DNA of 64,000 nucleotides from Arabidopsis thaliana (GCF_000001735.4 NC_003070.9:26149971-26213970), one strand, 5' to 3'. Numbered from the stretch's first letter, positions 23,643-36,000 are shown. Notes: generated by a model not told the origin, from the letters alone. A program made the numbers and translations.

Positions 23643-26600
23643 AAAAAAAACATTTTACTAAAGTTATATAAAAATGTTTTAAAAGAATCCAGTAATATAT
23701 ATGCGTAGATTTCTATAGATTATTGTAGAGATTTTGTGAGTAAGTCGTGGTGAAGAAGAACGCATGGGAATATTCTATATGAGTCAACAACATGTTATAA
23801 TATACTATATAGAAAATGTGTGATATGTGTGTATAGATTAGGTGGGGAGGCTTGTGGATGTGGTAAAGGCGGATTTGGAGGAAACTTTTTATGATCAATG
23901 AAAGAAGCAAAATGATTAAATTAGAGTGAGCTTTTTATCATGATGTTCCGACCATGATAAGCATGTTGGCTTCTCAGTGGTTGTTTTATGACAAGACAAA
24001 CCAACACTTGAGTCCTGCGAAGCAATATTCGAATATCTATCCTTAATTATTTTACTAATTAGCCATCTTGAATATTTCTTCCAACCTCATGCGAGAGAAG
24101 GTGTTACTTGTTTATTAGTATAGAAGAAAGAGAGTCACGTGTTCATGAAAACGAGGCTTATCTGTTTTTTTTTTTTTTTACCCAAATGAAGAAGTAAAGA
24201 AAGATGTATCACCTTTATGTATAACCCATGGTGTTCCGGTGGTTTGGATTTGCTCTTTTGGTAACTTCCTAGGTAACATTGTTAAGTATATTTGTTGGGA
24301 TAATATTTTTTCTTAACAGTTTCACTCCTAAACTATAGCAATATTCTTACATGATTTGACGTAAGGGTTCATAAAAACTTCATATTAACGTATTTTTTTA
24401 AAAAAGATTCCTTAAAACTTCTGTGTTTAACATGGAGCGTTTTCTCATTTAAACGATTTACAAATATATTCACAAGTTTTATGAATCTATAGAAAATTAT
24501 TGATTATGATATTTTTTTTCAAACAGATTTCCAAGCCTGCTCTCTCTAGTAATAGCTAGCAAGTTTTTCAAAAGTTTGTCAATTTTTTTTTTTTTTTGAA
24601 ATTTTCATGTGTTTAAAAAAAAATTATAATGGGCCTAGAGCCGTACATCGTCTCAACTTCTAATTTCGCCTTTTCTTTCACCCGGCGTGTTAGTGAGTAA
24701 TCGAACCATTGTGCATAGCTAAGGGAAAATAATTCGTATTTGATGCATATGAGTATGACTATGAGCAAAGTTCAATACGGTCACCTCGCGAACATTTGAG
24801 AGACAGAAATATGAAAATCATTTAGACGTTTTTTCATTGTACCGTTCAAGCATATATATTTGTAGAACCCGTGACATCTATCACCTATGTAGCCAAAATC
24901 CAAAATCTTATTTTGTCTGAATTCCATTATATTTTGCTTTCCCACTGTTTGAAATAAAATGGAAAAACGTTCTTGGTATCGTCCAAGCCGTGTAAATTAT
25001 TATAGTTCTGATATTGCAGTATACGGTCGGTGCAGTAGAAACCATCTAACAAAGTTTATGCATATAAGTATGGCAAATTTAGTTGGCTGATTTCAATAAT
25101 GTTTAGTGATTAGAAGGATTGAGTCAAAATGTTGTTTCGGATTCGAAACAATACCAAACACCAATTAATTTTTGCCAACCAAACCAATTTTTAGGAAAAC
25201 TTATAGACGTTGGAATCGTTATATCACGAAATAATTCTCCTTGTGACAAGTTAGTTACACAAACTTGTAAGAATTAATAAGATTTAACTATAACCAAACA
25301 TAGTTTTGGGTGTAAACTTAACGTCATACATCACTTGCACTTGATTGATGTGTAACGAGACTGTCTGATATGATGATATGCACATGATACTGTTACCACC
25401 TTTTCGCATCTTATGTCGAGCTTGATTTATTCGAATGTAGCCAAACAAGATATGTTAAAAGAGTACAATATGGGCCGAGTAAACTAATTTAGTAATTTCA
25501 CAAAAAGAAAAGTATCACTTATATTTCGCACTAAGTCAGTTAGATTATGCTTAATGCCCATTTACTCAAAACTCGAAAGTGCCAAAAACATGGGCCGAGG
25601 AAGAAAAATAATCATATTCAAGCCCATCAATATACAGGCCCGTTTTTCCCAGAATGTCAAAATGGGTTGATTAATCAAGAATGCACAATTGTAATTCTCA
25701 TAAATAGAAAACAGAATCTGACACCAACTACAGTATTTCATAAGTTGGACATCAATATGCTAGAAACAAGGAATTGTGAATCTTGTGATGGCAAGAGAAC
25801 CCACACACCAATTTCTATTTTCTCCAACTAGGTCCATTTTAGTCCGCATGAGGCTAAAGCCTAAACCCCCACCGACGCAGACCATGGACACATCTGCCTA
25901 TTCATTTTAGAGTGGTCAACCACAAGCCGGTCCAAAGCCTAAACCTTCAAATCAGGACAAAATTGGACCCCTAAACCAAAATTGGGTCAAAACAACTCAG
26001 TCCATTGCAACATCCCTAATTCATTTGCTATTGTCATCGCTCATCACTCATCAGCCAGTTGTTTTAATGATTGTGTATTGGACCTTTATCCACCGAGGGA
26101 ATATCACCATCAGCTATAATCCAATAATAACCTCAAGTTTGCTTTGTTTTACTTTGCTTTAAACTTCTTTTGGATCCCTCCGACCACATCAAAGATCTGA
26201 TTGGTCACATCAAAAAAACCCTCATGGGAATAAGATTATTATTAATTTAAATTCAAAAACCAAAACAATCTCCATCAACAACATTCAAGATTTCACTATC
26301 TTACAATATTTCAAAAAAAATGTATGTTTTGGGTTTTTTTAAGTAAAGGAAAAGTTGCAAACTTTAGGACTAACCTCGAGAATGCTGAAAAAGCAAAGGG
26401 AGGGGAACTCAAAATCAGCAAATGGGTATTTTTGTTTTTTGGACCAACGACTGGTCTCCTGCTTGCTTTGTTTTTGAGCCTGCAAACAATATCCAATCCT
26501 CAGTTTTAAAATATGTTACTTTGAGAACAGAACCTGATGCTTCAGAATGTTCTTAGTTTGCATGTGATTAAAAATATTTGTTATAAAGAAATTTAAATGA

Positions 26601-28179
26601 CAACAGTAAAGAAAAGTGTAGTCAGATAAAGAAAAAGATCTTCCCTCATGAATAAATCAGATAAGGATAAAGAACAAATCATAATTAAGGGAGCAATATA
26701 TCAAACAGAAGTGGTTCTTTTTGAATCATTGCATTGAGGATTAAGATCTGTTGATGAATCAACAAGGTGGGAAAAAGTACTAAGAGTAATTAGCATAACC
26801 AAACACAAACAAAGTACTAATTTCTTGAACTTTGGCAAGCAAATATTGAATCCCTCATGCTAGAATCTAATGGTAATTTCTACACTAGAGACAATAGATT
26901 TTATCTTAGACTACTATTACATAGTATTGCAGGCAAAAGTGACTATGTGGAGTTATGGTATGTGTTTTTTCGATATTGGTGTGATATTTGTGAGAAGATG
27001 TAAAGATGAAGTAGCACAAATAAACATGCAGCCGATGTTGTTGCTTAAAAAAGTGAGCTAGGGATCCTAAAGTGAAGGGGAGGAAGATCTTAGAATAATA
27101 TAAAGAATCATTCTTAAAGAGGAAAAAAATAATGTATTTGTTTCTTTTCGAAGAGGGTTACTCTGTTGTACCTCTTTTTTGCCAAAGTTTAATGCTTTAT
27201 ATGAGTAGCTCCTGTAGGCTGTGTAGTAATGGAATAGTACCAACGGTTTGCATGGCCCACGGCTCCGGTCCTCTGTGTTCCTGCCGTTTTAACAAAACAT
27301 CAAACAAAACCACTTTCCTTAACAACAAAGGAATTATACATAGCCAGAATCCACAACATTAAAGAGTGTAAACTTGAATGATTAAGATATAACCCATTGT
27401 TGTCAAAAAGTTAAAGGTATTGTATACTTCAAAGTACAATTTTGAAATCAAGGAAAAAGCTTTCGATACAATGAATATGCAATGCCATTGAACCGTAACT
27501 CAACTTTTCATGCTGTTTTTTTCGTAGTTTCGCTTAAACTATTCGTCAATATAATTAGAAACGAATACAACATATAATGGAACTATGGCAGCATAGGTAA
27601 TTGGGTTATAACCAAAGCAGCTTATAGATGGTGTATACAAAGAATCTCACTAAACATGTTCACTGGTAAAAGTGTTCAAGAAAGTGTAAGTGTGTCAGTT
27701 TAACAGTCGCCTTCAACGACGTGGCTAGTTAGGAAGGTCTCCAGAAACCCAAATTAGGCTAATTTCCAGTCAAGATTGGAATGAGATGGATATGGTTAGA
27801 CAAAAGCAAAGGATAAATGTAGAGATGTAGGGAAACCAATGAAGAAAGATACTTAACTTCCCAGCGGTTTTCGTGAACTGAACTCTTTTGTACAATCATT
27901 GTCAGATTCTTTCATAACAGCCTTAATCTACTTAGATTTCCAAAGCAATGTTTTTTAAGTGAATCTAAATTCCCCAGGGTCACAGGGACCCACTGTGCTT
28001 TTACACTTTAAAGCTTCCTCCAAATCCCAATAACTGATATATAACATGACTATATCTACAGGAAGGAACACACACAAAATCAGAACTCAGAAGGGCTATA
28101 ATCTCATAACTCCTAACCTTCTCATTTCTTTGAAGAAAAGAAAGATACTCTGAATCTTCTTGTCTGCCTAAGAGCAGAA
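23643..28179. other. Intergenic between PHL8 and CLE45
   Basis: No coding gene seen. The first few hundred bases are the PHL8 3'UTR. A cluster of TGGGCC/GGCCCG elements lies at about 25465-25650, usually a mark of a promoter for a housekeeping-type transcript, but only short ORFs follow it. The last kilobase is the CLE45 promoter and leader. Confidence 0.5.
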
Positions 28180-28554
28180 ATGTTGGGTTCCAGTACAAGA
28201 TCAATGTTTTTTCTTCTCGTCTGCATAGGATTACTAGCAGACAACAGATATAATGTCTCAGCCATGAGACATAGAGAGTTTTTCCTCAAAGAAACACAAG
28301 CAGAAAAAGCAGGAGTTCAGACAGAGGAAATTTCTAAGCTCAGGAGCATCGGTGTTCAATTCAAACACACCCTTGAAGATCAAGAAATGCTCAATAAAAA
28401 CCGACGCGTTCTCGAGGAAGTTAACAAAGATAAAATCAAAGCTGAGGAGACACAAGAACGAAAGAATAAGACAGAAGACTCATTCAAATCAAGCAAGAGA
28501 CGTGTAAGACGAGGATCAGATCCTATCCACAACAAAGCTCAGCCATTTTCTTAA
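28180..28554 (+). CDS. CLE45: CLE45 secreted peptide precursor
   Basis: Single-exon, 124-residue precursor of a CLE peptide hormone. Residues 1-28 form a signal peptide (MFFLLVCIGLLADNRYNVSA). A charged variable region rich in Glu and Lys follows, then the 12-residue CLE motif RRVRRGSDPIHN at 107-118 and a six-residue tail. That motif is the known CLE45 peptide, perceived by the receptor kinase BAM3 to repress protophloem differentiation in roots, with a further role in pollen tube growth reported. The basic residues around the motif would allow proteolytic release. Identification is secure from the motif. Confidence 0.95.
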   Translation: MLGSSTRSMFFLLVCIGLLADNRYNVSAMRHREFFLKETQAEKAGVQTEEISKLRSIGVQFKHTLEDQEMLNKNRRVLEEVNKDKIKAEETQERKNKTEDSFKSSKRRVRRGSDPIHNKAQPFS

Positions 28555-29205
28555 ACGGCGCAAGAGAAATCAAATACAGAAAAAGGCAATATACTATAGA
28601 AACGCAAGAAGAAGAAAAGGGCATAACAATCAACCTTATCAAAGCTGGAGGTAGGTTAGTTGGTTATTCTCAGGGTTTATTTTTCAAGTATAGGTTTTGA
28701 TAAGAACACACAATATGGTGAAGCCATCAGATTATGCAGAACAGCATTATCTGTTCAGATACACCAAGAGAATACATATTTGTTTTCAAGATATTTCTTT
28801 GACCAAGTCCCCACTCTATTGTTTGCATTAGTTCGTATAAGTTTTGTTCTTTCTGCAATGCTTTTGACTCCCACCAAAACATGTCCTATGTATATAACAT
28901 ATCTCAAAAGTTTTGATTTTGCTACAACTTCACTATGCAACCTCTATTTTCACACAAATCACATTTGCACTTGAAAGGTAAACAATTCTGTCTTTCTAAC
29001 AAATATCAAACTTATCATTTGAGTGAAAATGAAAATCTAAGAAATTGGAATTCTAAGGATTCTTCATGAACGTAGCCTTAAGATCAACCTTCAAGAAATT
29101 TACAATCACATGAAGATTTTAGTGGAACTAATACCTACATTGTGATGCGATCCAACTAATAATCGGTAGATCAACCTCTCAAAATCGAAGTATTACTTAG
29201 GCGCC

Positions 29206-29328
29206 ATGAAAACCAGCGGAATACGAGGACTTACAGTTATTCTCCGAATACATCTTCCGGCGAGTTTAACTCCGCCGCCGGATCAGCAGTTTCCTCATAC
29301 GGTGGGGAGGAGAATCATTGGCACCTAG
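29206..29328 (+). CDS. Possible 40-residue small ORF in a GC-rich island
   Basis: ATG in a fair context (GCGCCATGA) opens a 40-codon frame that ends at TAG. Its protein is Pro/Arg/Ile-rich with no family I recognise. The surrounding 250 bp is far more GC-rich than its neighbours. On the opposite strand the same island looks like a promoter plus first exon (GGCCCA elements, a short uORF, and a donor-like CTGTAAGT near 29230). The ORF may therefore be only a by-product of that strand's leader. Confidence 0.2.
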   Translation: MKTSGIRGLTVILRIHLPASLTPPPDQQFPHTVGRRIIGT

Positions 29329-29779
29329 CCGCAAGGAACGGCTCGCTACGACGGTTCAGTCGCCGAGGGCCTAACGGTGCTACCAGAGAGCTTAGTTTAG
29401 TTGTTAGGCCCAGTTCATAAAAATAACTCTCTTTGGGCCTAGGCCTTTAGATATTTTTTTATCCTGCCCAGCCTTGATGTGTTTGATTTGTGCTCGATGA
29501 TTAAAGTTAAATCCATCTTTTAACTTTAAGAAAAAATTTGCATAAATTAATAGATTTATCGTTGTCCATCAATAAAATGGATTTATAATTTTACTATACA
29601 ATTTTAATGATGGAAATATAAAAATAGTTTTTAAAAAAAATATGTATCTTGTTTGAATCTAATGTTAAATTGTATTCAAAAACAAAACAAAAAAACATTG
29701 ATACATATGAATGTAAATTTTTCTTAAAATAAATTATTAAGAGATTCTATGATCTATCTTCACCTCTTCTTCTTAGTAC

Positions 29780-30235
29780 GCTCAAACGGATTTCATGTTC
29801 TTGTCAATCAATTTAACGATTTTCTTCGTGGTCGAAGATTGGTCTCGTGCCTCCTCTCATTTCTTTATCACTAAATAAAGAGTATCGTGTTTTGAAACAG
29901 TACTTGGGAATAAATTTTGTTGTGGAATCAAGATCTTTACTCGCAAGCTCTCTCGTGATATCCTTCTATTTTGTCTGAGTTATCAGCTCTTCCCACACCT
30001 TTCTCGAATACTGGCATTGAAAAAACAAATGCTCTCTCGTCTCCAACGGATTTTTACAAAATACGCAATTTGTATCCGCATTTTGGTTCCATTTAATCAT
30101 TCTTTATTATGTTGCAACTTTGCTTTTCACAACCAGTCAAGTGACAACATCATACTTTGGAGTAGCTTTGGAAAAACTAACTTCTTTGTATCCTTGCATC
30201 TCCGGTTTAGCTATGCATATTTGTGACCACGTCTC
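29780..30235 (-). mobile_element. Relic of a LINE reverse transcriptase C-terminus (zf-RVT)
   Basis: The minus strand encodes, with scattered stop codons, the C-terminal zinc-binding region of plant LINE ORF2. At about 29980-30085 it reads NADTNCVFCKNPLETREHL then FFQCQYSRKVWEEL, the CxxC...HxxFxC zf-RVT signature. Upstream, SFSKATPKYDVVT and KSKVAT match the usual block before it, and the downstream tail is degenerate. No intact reverse transcriptase remains. This is an old, inactive fragment. Confidence 0.75.
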
Positions 30236-32499
30236 TTTAGAGACAAATTGCTTACGGTAGTTATCGTTTTTTATCTAGTCTTTGTTTCTGTTTATTTTTC
30301 TAGTAGTGAATTTTAGCATTTGTTATTTATCTAATTAAGTCTTACTTTGTGTCATTTACCTACTTATTCAATAGGTATATACATAGATAGAAACGTTACG
30401 CAAAAATGACCCCATGATCATATGACATTTAAAATTTCGGCTACAAATGACTTTTTCTCCAACCTTAGTGGCCGGTTTGCGGGATGCGCGTGCTATTTCG
30501 GTCATTGACAAGATCGTTAGGAGATTGTTCTAATCCGTCTTTATGATTCTAATTGTGATACGAGTAAATAAATTGTTAAATCAAAGTCTCTGTCAACGAA
30601 TTATTAGTAAAACAATAAATACGTTTATTTAATTATTTTTATTGTATGGTCAAATATCTCCCGATTGTTGTAAATTGGATTCTAATTAAGCGTGATTGGT
30701 GACTAGGTTTATGATAAACGACAAAACGTAACACCAACTGTTATTCATTTATTCTCCTCGCAAACAATGCTTTAATTAGTCTCATTTCAGGGATCAGACT
30801 CTTAACTATACATTAATGAATAATTTATATGCCTTTCAATAAGATTTTAAGTTAATTAAACGAGTATCCAAAGCTTAACGAAATGAATGTTGATGTCTGA
30901 TTTGTTTTGTTACTTTAATTCTAAAGAGTAAAGACCTTAGTAATTATAATTAATAACAAAATTAGCCATGCAGTTTGATCTTACCAATAACATTCACATG
31001 TAGTAACATTGTAACTTATAAGAAAAGGTTCATCATTTTTTTCATGAATGGATCATCATAAAAGTAACAATAACTAGTCACAAAATGTTCCTTCAATTTT
31101 TATTTTTTTGATAGAAACTATATTTGTTGTAAAAACAAACCCTATAAGAATCGATATGGAAAATGGCTAATGAAGATTCAAAATAATTGTGGGGTACTTA
31201 GAAGAGGAAGACTTGAAGACATACACCACATAATTGTGACCCAAAAGCTAATCAATAACGTAAGCAAAATGCGAAAGAACACTAAATTTCGGCGCCACAC
31301 TAATGACAAGAAGTGAGAATAAAAGGTCGGTAAGAGATAAGAGTCTTTCCAAAGGGTGGTTAAGGAATTTAGACATTTAAATTTCATGATTAATTACGAA
31401 ACATGAAGTTTGGCAATTGTCACAACAAACTCTTCTTTGCTCCACGATTGAGTCAAGTATTAAGTATTCGTGCGAAAGAAGTTCTTTTAGAGGTGTTTTC
31501 GGTAATCTACAAAATCTTCTAGTTGTTTAGCACTTTTCCTTTTGGAACGAATTAGTACATTAGCATAAGTCAAATATTTCACTAGAACACGTAATACCTA
31601 TACTAGTAAGAAATTTTATTGACTTTATTGTTTAGTTAGATTATCGTTATAGGAAAATTTACGATTTTAGACCTCTAGATAAGAAAATGGTCCCTAAACA
31701 GAATCAAAATTGAAAAGATTAAAACGTTTTAGTATAAAAATGCAGGGGTGATACAGTGAAATTAACAGAAGTATGGGGTGGTAACGTAAACTCTTAAAAA
31801 TAAGAAACTGTAATATGTACAGTGGAATATGAAACTGCAGGGCAGCTGTAATTGTCCTTTAGTACGATGCATGTAATGGGCTATTGCCACGTATACACTT
31901 TGGACTCAAATCTTCCAACTAATCCCATCCTCTCCTTCGAATATATTCGATTAATTAAAATTTTATGTCACGCTCAGAAATTATTCATCTTTTTTATTTC
32001 TTTTACACAACAAGTTACCCACTGGTGAAAGTGAAAACCCATATCTTACAAATGTCCCGTAAAATCATTGCTTTCTGATAAGACCTCAGATTCAATATTT
32101 TATACAGGTTCAAAGTGTATAGTCTGTCTATATAACGTATGAATAGATATCAAAACTAGTGACTAAAATATTCAAAAAAATCTCTGTTTCACCAAAACAA
32201 GAAAAAAAAAAAGTAAAAAAGAAGTTGTGAATTTTCATTGATATACAGTGAGTGTTTTCTTTCTTTTGCTGTATGTTTTGGACGTTTGTGAGTAAGCACT
32301 TATTATTATTTTCCAAGTCCTAATTATATTTCATCACTGCCATGTTCTTTACCGATATAATTACATCATCGTCACATGCACTTACATAATTATCCTTTTT
32401 TAATAAATAAAATAAAACTACAAAACCTAATCTTCTCATTAATCACAAAAGCAAAAGATTTAAGTAAACACACTATAAAGACAGAACTAAACAAAAGCT

Positions 32500-33228
32500 A
32501 TGGATTTGTCTTCCAAACCACAACAACAACTTCTAAACTCTCTTCCCATCGCCGGAGAACTAACTGTCACCGGAGAAATGGGTGTTTGTTACAAAGAGTG
32601 TTTGAAAAACCACGCGGCTAATCTCGGCGGCCATGCTCTCGACGGTTGCGGCGAGTTTATGCCGAGTCCCACGGCTACTTCCACCGATCCTTCTTCTCTC
32701 CGTTGCGCTGCTTGTGGCTGCCACCGTAACTTCCACCGCCGTGACCCTTCCGAGAATCTCAACTTCCTCACCGCGCCTCCGATTTCTTCTCCCTCCGGCA
32801 CTGAGTCGCCGCCGTCTCGTCACGTGTCTTCTCCTGTTCCTTGCTCTTACTACACCTCAGCTCCTCCACATCACGTGATTCTCTCTCTCAGCTCCGGTTT
32901 CCCTGGACCGTCAGATCAAGATCCAACGGTGGTTAGGTCAGAGAACAGTTCAAGAGGAGCAATGAGGAAACGAACAAGAACCAAATTCACGCCGGAGCAG
33001 AAGATCAAGATGAGAGCCTTCGCAGAGAAAGCTGGTTGGAAAATCAACGGATGTGATGAAAAGTCGGTGAGAGAGTTTTGTAACGAAGTTGGGATTGAGA
33101 GAGGAGTTCTTAAAGTGTGGATGCATAACAACAAGTACTCACTTCTCAATGGCAAGATCAGAGAGATCGAACATGGCCTGTGTCTGAACACTCACAGCAA
33201 TGATGGTGATGGGTCTTCATCTTCTTGA
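32500..33228 (+). CDS. ZFHD1: Zinc finger-homeodomain factor ZFHD1
   Basis: Intronless gene for a 242-residue plant ZF-HD transcription factor. The N-terminal ZF-HD dimerisation domain (about 29-78) reads VCYKECLKNHAANLGGHALD then GCGEFMPS and RCAACGCHRNFHRRD, with the conserved Cys/His set. A Ser/Pro-rich linker follows. The homeodomain (about 150-214) reads KRTRTKFTPEQKIKMRAFAE and GVLKVWMHNNKYS, with the WxHNxK recognition helix of this family. Lack of introns is typical of ZF-HD genes. ZFHD1 (ATHB29) is known to be stress-induced and to act with NAC factors on the ERD1 promoter. Assignment to ZFHD1 within the family rests on sequence memory and neighbourhood. Confidence 0.92.
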   Translation: MDLSSKPQQQLLNSLPIAGELTVTGEMGVCYKECLKNHAANLGGHALDGCGEFMPSPTATSTDPSSLRCAACGCHRNFHRRDPSENLNFLTAPPISSPSGTESPPSRHVSSPVPCSYYTSAPPHHVILSLSSGFPGPSDQDPTVVRSENSSRGAMRKRTRTKFTPEQKIKMRAFAEKAGWKINGCDEKSVREFCNEVGIERGVLKVWMHNNKYSLLNGKIREIEHGLCLNTHSNDGDGSSSS

Positions 33229-34359
33229 AGAAAGATTCAAGATTCGGGTTAAACCGAATTAGGATACTTTAATTTGGGAAAATATGAGCATTAACCGGTT
33301 TAAAATCATATAATAGTGTCTTTTCTCTAACATGTAATCGATCTTGATATAAATATTTATGCGGTTTGATCTTTTCTATTTTCATCACTTTGACAGAGAT
33401 GTGGTCAGAGATCACAAATGGGTTTGGTAATAAATAAGTTTTTAAATCGGAGGTTGAAACGAATTTTGATAGACCATTTCTAATTATAGTAAGTGCATAA
33501 GCGCTAATTGTGATCGTAGAGATCAAAAGATTCGTTTCTTTGTTTACTTTCTGATTATTCAATGTTATCTTCTGTATTATTAGAAATAAATCTCCTGAAC
33601 TTTAGAGATAGAGTAAGTAAAGTTTGCTTAATGAAGATACGACGACGTGGTTATTACGAATTGCAACAAACTATGGCGTGGCGGAATATAATTAGGTCAC
33701 TGGGCGGCACATTTTTGTTGTTAATTTATATGATATGATTAAAAGTTATTAAAATGCTGGCTTATCTCTTTCCATTTAGGGATAAGCTTTGGCAACACCA
33801 ATCTTGCTTATTTATCCTAATTAAGTACAATGCAGATGTTACGATTACTAAAATATCTACTATGTGCAATGATTTGGCTCTTCCCGCACCACTGATATTA
33901 AAAATTCGTTTTTTTTCTTTCATTCATCATGTATTAACGAATCATAGCGAATGCTTTATCACGTATAAATGGTCGTAAGTTCAATGCCGGAGACAAAGTA
34001 TTTTACCATGTATGTACGAAGTAACGAAGCCCAAGCCTTAACAAAAGGCCGGTACGAATATCCATGCCAGATAGATCAATGTATGCAAAAGCTCTATGTA
34101 GATACGAGTAACTGCATGCAATGATTAATGATCAATATATGGTACACAAATTGTTTAACATGCATTTGGCGGATAAAATAATTTACATTATAGATCGGTA
34201 TATGTGTTTATGGTTGGATGATTGAATTTTTTGTATGCTACTAATTAAGATTCCGATTGGACAATATTCCAATACCTAGCTAATATCGATTTTAGATGTT
34301 AGTGGTCCGATTAATTGATGATGTAGATATCAAATTCTTATATCAGTGGATCAAAAATA

Positions 34360-34448
34360 TGATACACGAAGACATGTTACATAATGATGAAAAAAGTAGC
34401 AACGGATAATCCCCATACCAACAGTATGTAACATGTCTTCGTGTATCA
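34360..34448. repeat. Perfect 24-bp inverted repeat (hairpin) with a 41-nt loop
   Basis: The arm at 34360-34383 (TGATACACGAAGACATGTTA plus four bases) is the exact reverse complement of 34425-34448. Pairing extends imperfectly for several more bases outside the arms through A/T runs. No coding sequence overlaps it. Confidence 0.95.
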
Positions 34449-34754
34449 CATTTTTTAGATGATATTTCAAAAAAAAAGGTTTTTATTAGTTAGATGTTTT
34501 CTTTTGTTGGAATATGCAAAGAGGAAAGCAATGTAAAAAATTCCATTATAGCTAAAGCCCATTGTAGTTTTTGATTTTTGAGACTAGACCCAATAACACA
34601 CTAAAGGACACTAATCGAACCAAGTATCTTAGGGATCCGTTAAGTCTTTCACCAACCGGAGACTTGGTCAAGTATAAGTATAACCGTTGAAGCATACCAT
34701 AATCCAAGTCAAAGATCAGAATCCTTCAGTGGGGATCTTGCATCCAAAATCGAT

Positions 34755-34856
34755 ATGTATAGTCACGGTGGCAATTTTGAGCCAAGCCAGAGACGAAGCA
34801 GCTCAGGAAAACTCATCATGCTTTACTTTGGATTGGTAAGGACACTGATAAGTTGA
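34755..34856 (+). CDS. Possible 33-residue ORF with a donor-like site
   Basis: The frame starts MYSHGGNFEPSQRRSSSGKL and runs 33 codons. After codon 27 it contains GATTG|GTAAGG, a good splice donor. The preceding 150 bp is less AT-rich than the surroundings. It could be the first coding exon of a small gene, or of a decayed one, but I find no partner exon. Unrecognised. Confidence 0.2.
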   Translation: MYSHGGNFEPSQRRSSSGKLIMLYFGLVRTLIS

Positions 34857-35666
34857 TCACCACATGGAACATCTTTATCATCTATCTAGTGTGTATTTAT
34901 GTTAGATAAATGATTATCAAGAGAGGTCTTCTTGGGTTGGGAGATGTATAAGGTAGTGATTAAGATGTATATAAACACATTTAAATGAGTCAAATGGTTA
35001 AATAAGTCAATTTTTTGTTTGAAGTAAAATAAAATAAATAAGTTTCTTTTATAAAGTAAACAAAATCATTTTACCTTCTTTACAATTTATAAGATAAAAC
35101 ATGCACCAATCACCATTTATTAAATCTAGTTTCCATTTTACCTACATTAAAAGAGGATGGGATACGTCAGCATCAATGTCTGGTCCAAATTTATTGAGAC
35201 ACGTGTAGCCTTGCATCTCTATTGCACGTTGAAAATGAAACGAAAATGATAATTAATTTGCTTAACACCTAAAAGAAAAGGACTAATAAACGATCGCACT
35301 CGAAATTAAAAAGGAATTTTCAATTTCAACGTAACACGAGCATCTGCCAAATGCTCTCGTATAATAGTCAATCAATTTTGTTTTTGGACCGTGACTTGGC
35401 CATGTTTGGACGGTCGAAGACCAAAATCTCTCACGCGACTATCTACAATTCTACATGTTACCCAAACTCATTAATACACCTATAAGGCTACAAGTGTTCA
35501 CCAGCAGCTACACATAACATGAAACTGCTGATATTTTTCGTTGGTCGCCCCCCCATAGGCATGTATGTCCGGGCTCGACCGTGACCCGATCATACCTTTA
35601 CTTGATCTATATCTTCCAACTTTTCTAAATAGTTATGAAACGCTAATTATCTTTACTATTACAACT

Positions 35667-36000
35667 ACTTTTTTTTTGTGATATAACTATAAATATCATT
35701 AAAAATGAAAAGTTTAGGGATTACAAAATGTAACACCTATAACTTTTTAAGTCAAAAAACAAGGCTACAAATATTTATGAAGACACCAAAGTGAAATCAC
35801 CTAATCCAAAGTTGCATTAAATTTCTAAAATGCTTCATTTGTCTTCGAGGACTGATTACAGTTATGATATCTTTATCCATCAGCTCAAAAGTGGTATGGT
35901 GAGACGAGACTGTGAGATTGTGAAGAACATTATTCCACTGCTTCCAAATGTGATAAATTGTAGTTTGAGATGTTCGAACTACCCATTTAAATAATAAATA
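35667..36000 (-). mobile_element. 3' fragment of a LINE with poly(A) end
   Basis: Minus-strand frame reads TSQTTIYHIWKQWNNVLHNL and then PRRQMKHFRNLMQLWIR. These resemble the last blocks of plant LINE ORF2 after the zf-RVT finger (YHIWKERN... and ISARRH..FRNLMVLW). About 150 bases further on, the minus strand ends in a run of A (plus-strand T run near 35670), fitting a 5'-truncated insertion. I could not identify a target-site duplication. Confidence 0.6.

Larger units (their letters stand above)
28555..32499. other. Intergenic between CLE45 and ZFHD1
   Basis: Contains a GC-rich first-exon-like island at about 29190-29450 (see findings), a LINE relic at about 29780-30235, and the ZFHD1 promoter at the right. 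Otherwise AT-rich with nothing assignable. Confidence 0.55.

Noticed and set aside
26311-26509. 61-codon ORFs on both strands
   Set aside because: No similarity recognised; mirrored frames in the same DNA suggest chance.
27132-27362. 76-codon Cys-rich plus-strand ORF
   Set aside because: Considered as a small secreted Cys-rich peptide, but the Cys spacing fits no family I know and the N-terminus is not a convincing signal peptide.
32560-32823. Arg-rich minus-strand ORFs over ZFHD1
   Set aside because: Antisense shadows of a GC-rich coding region.
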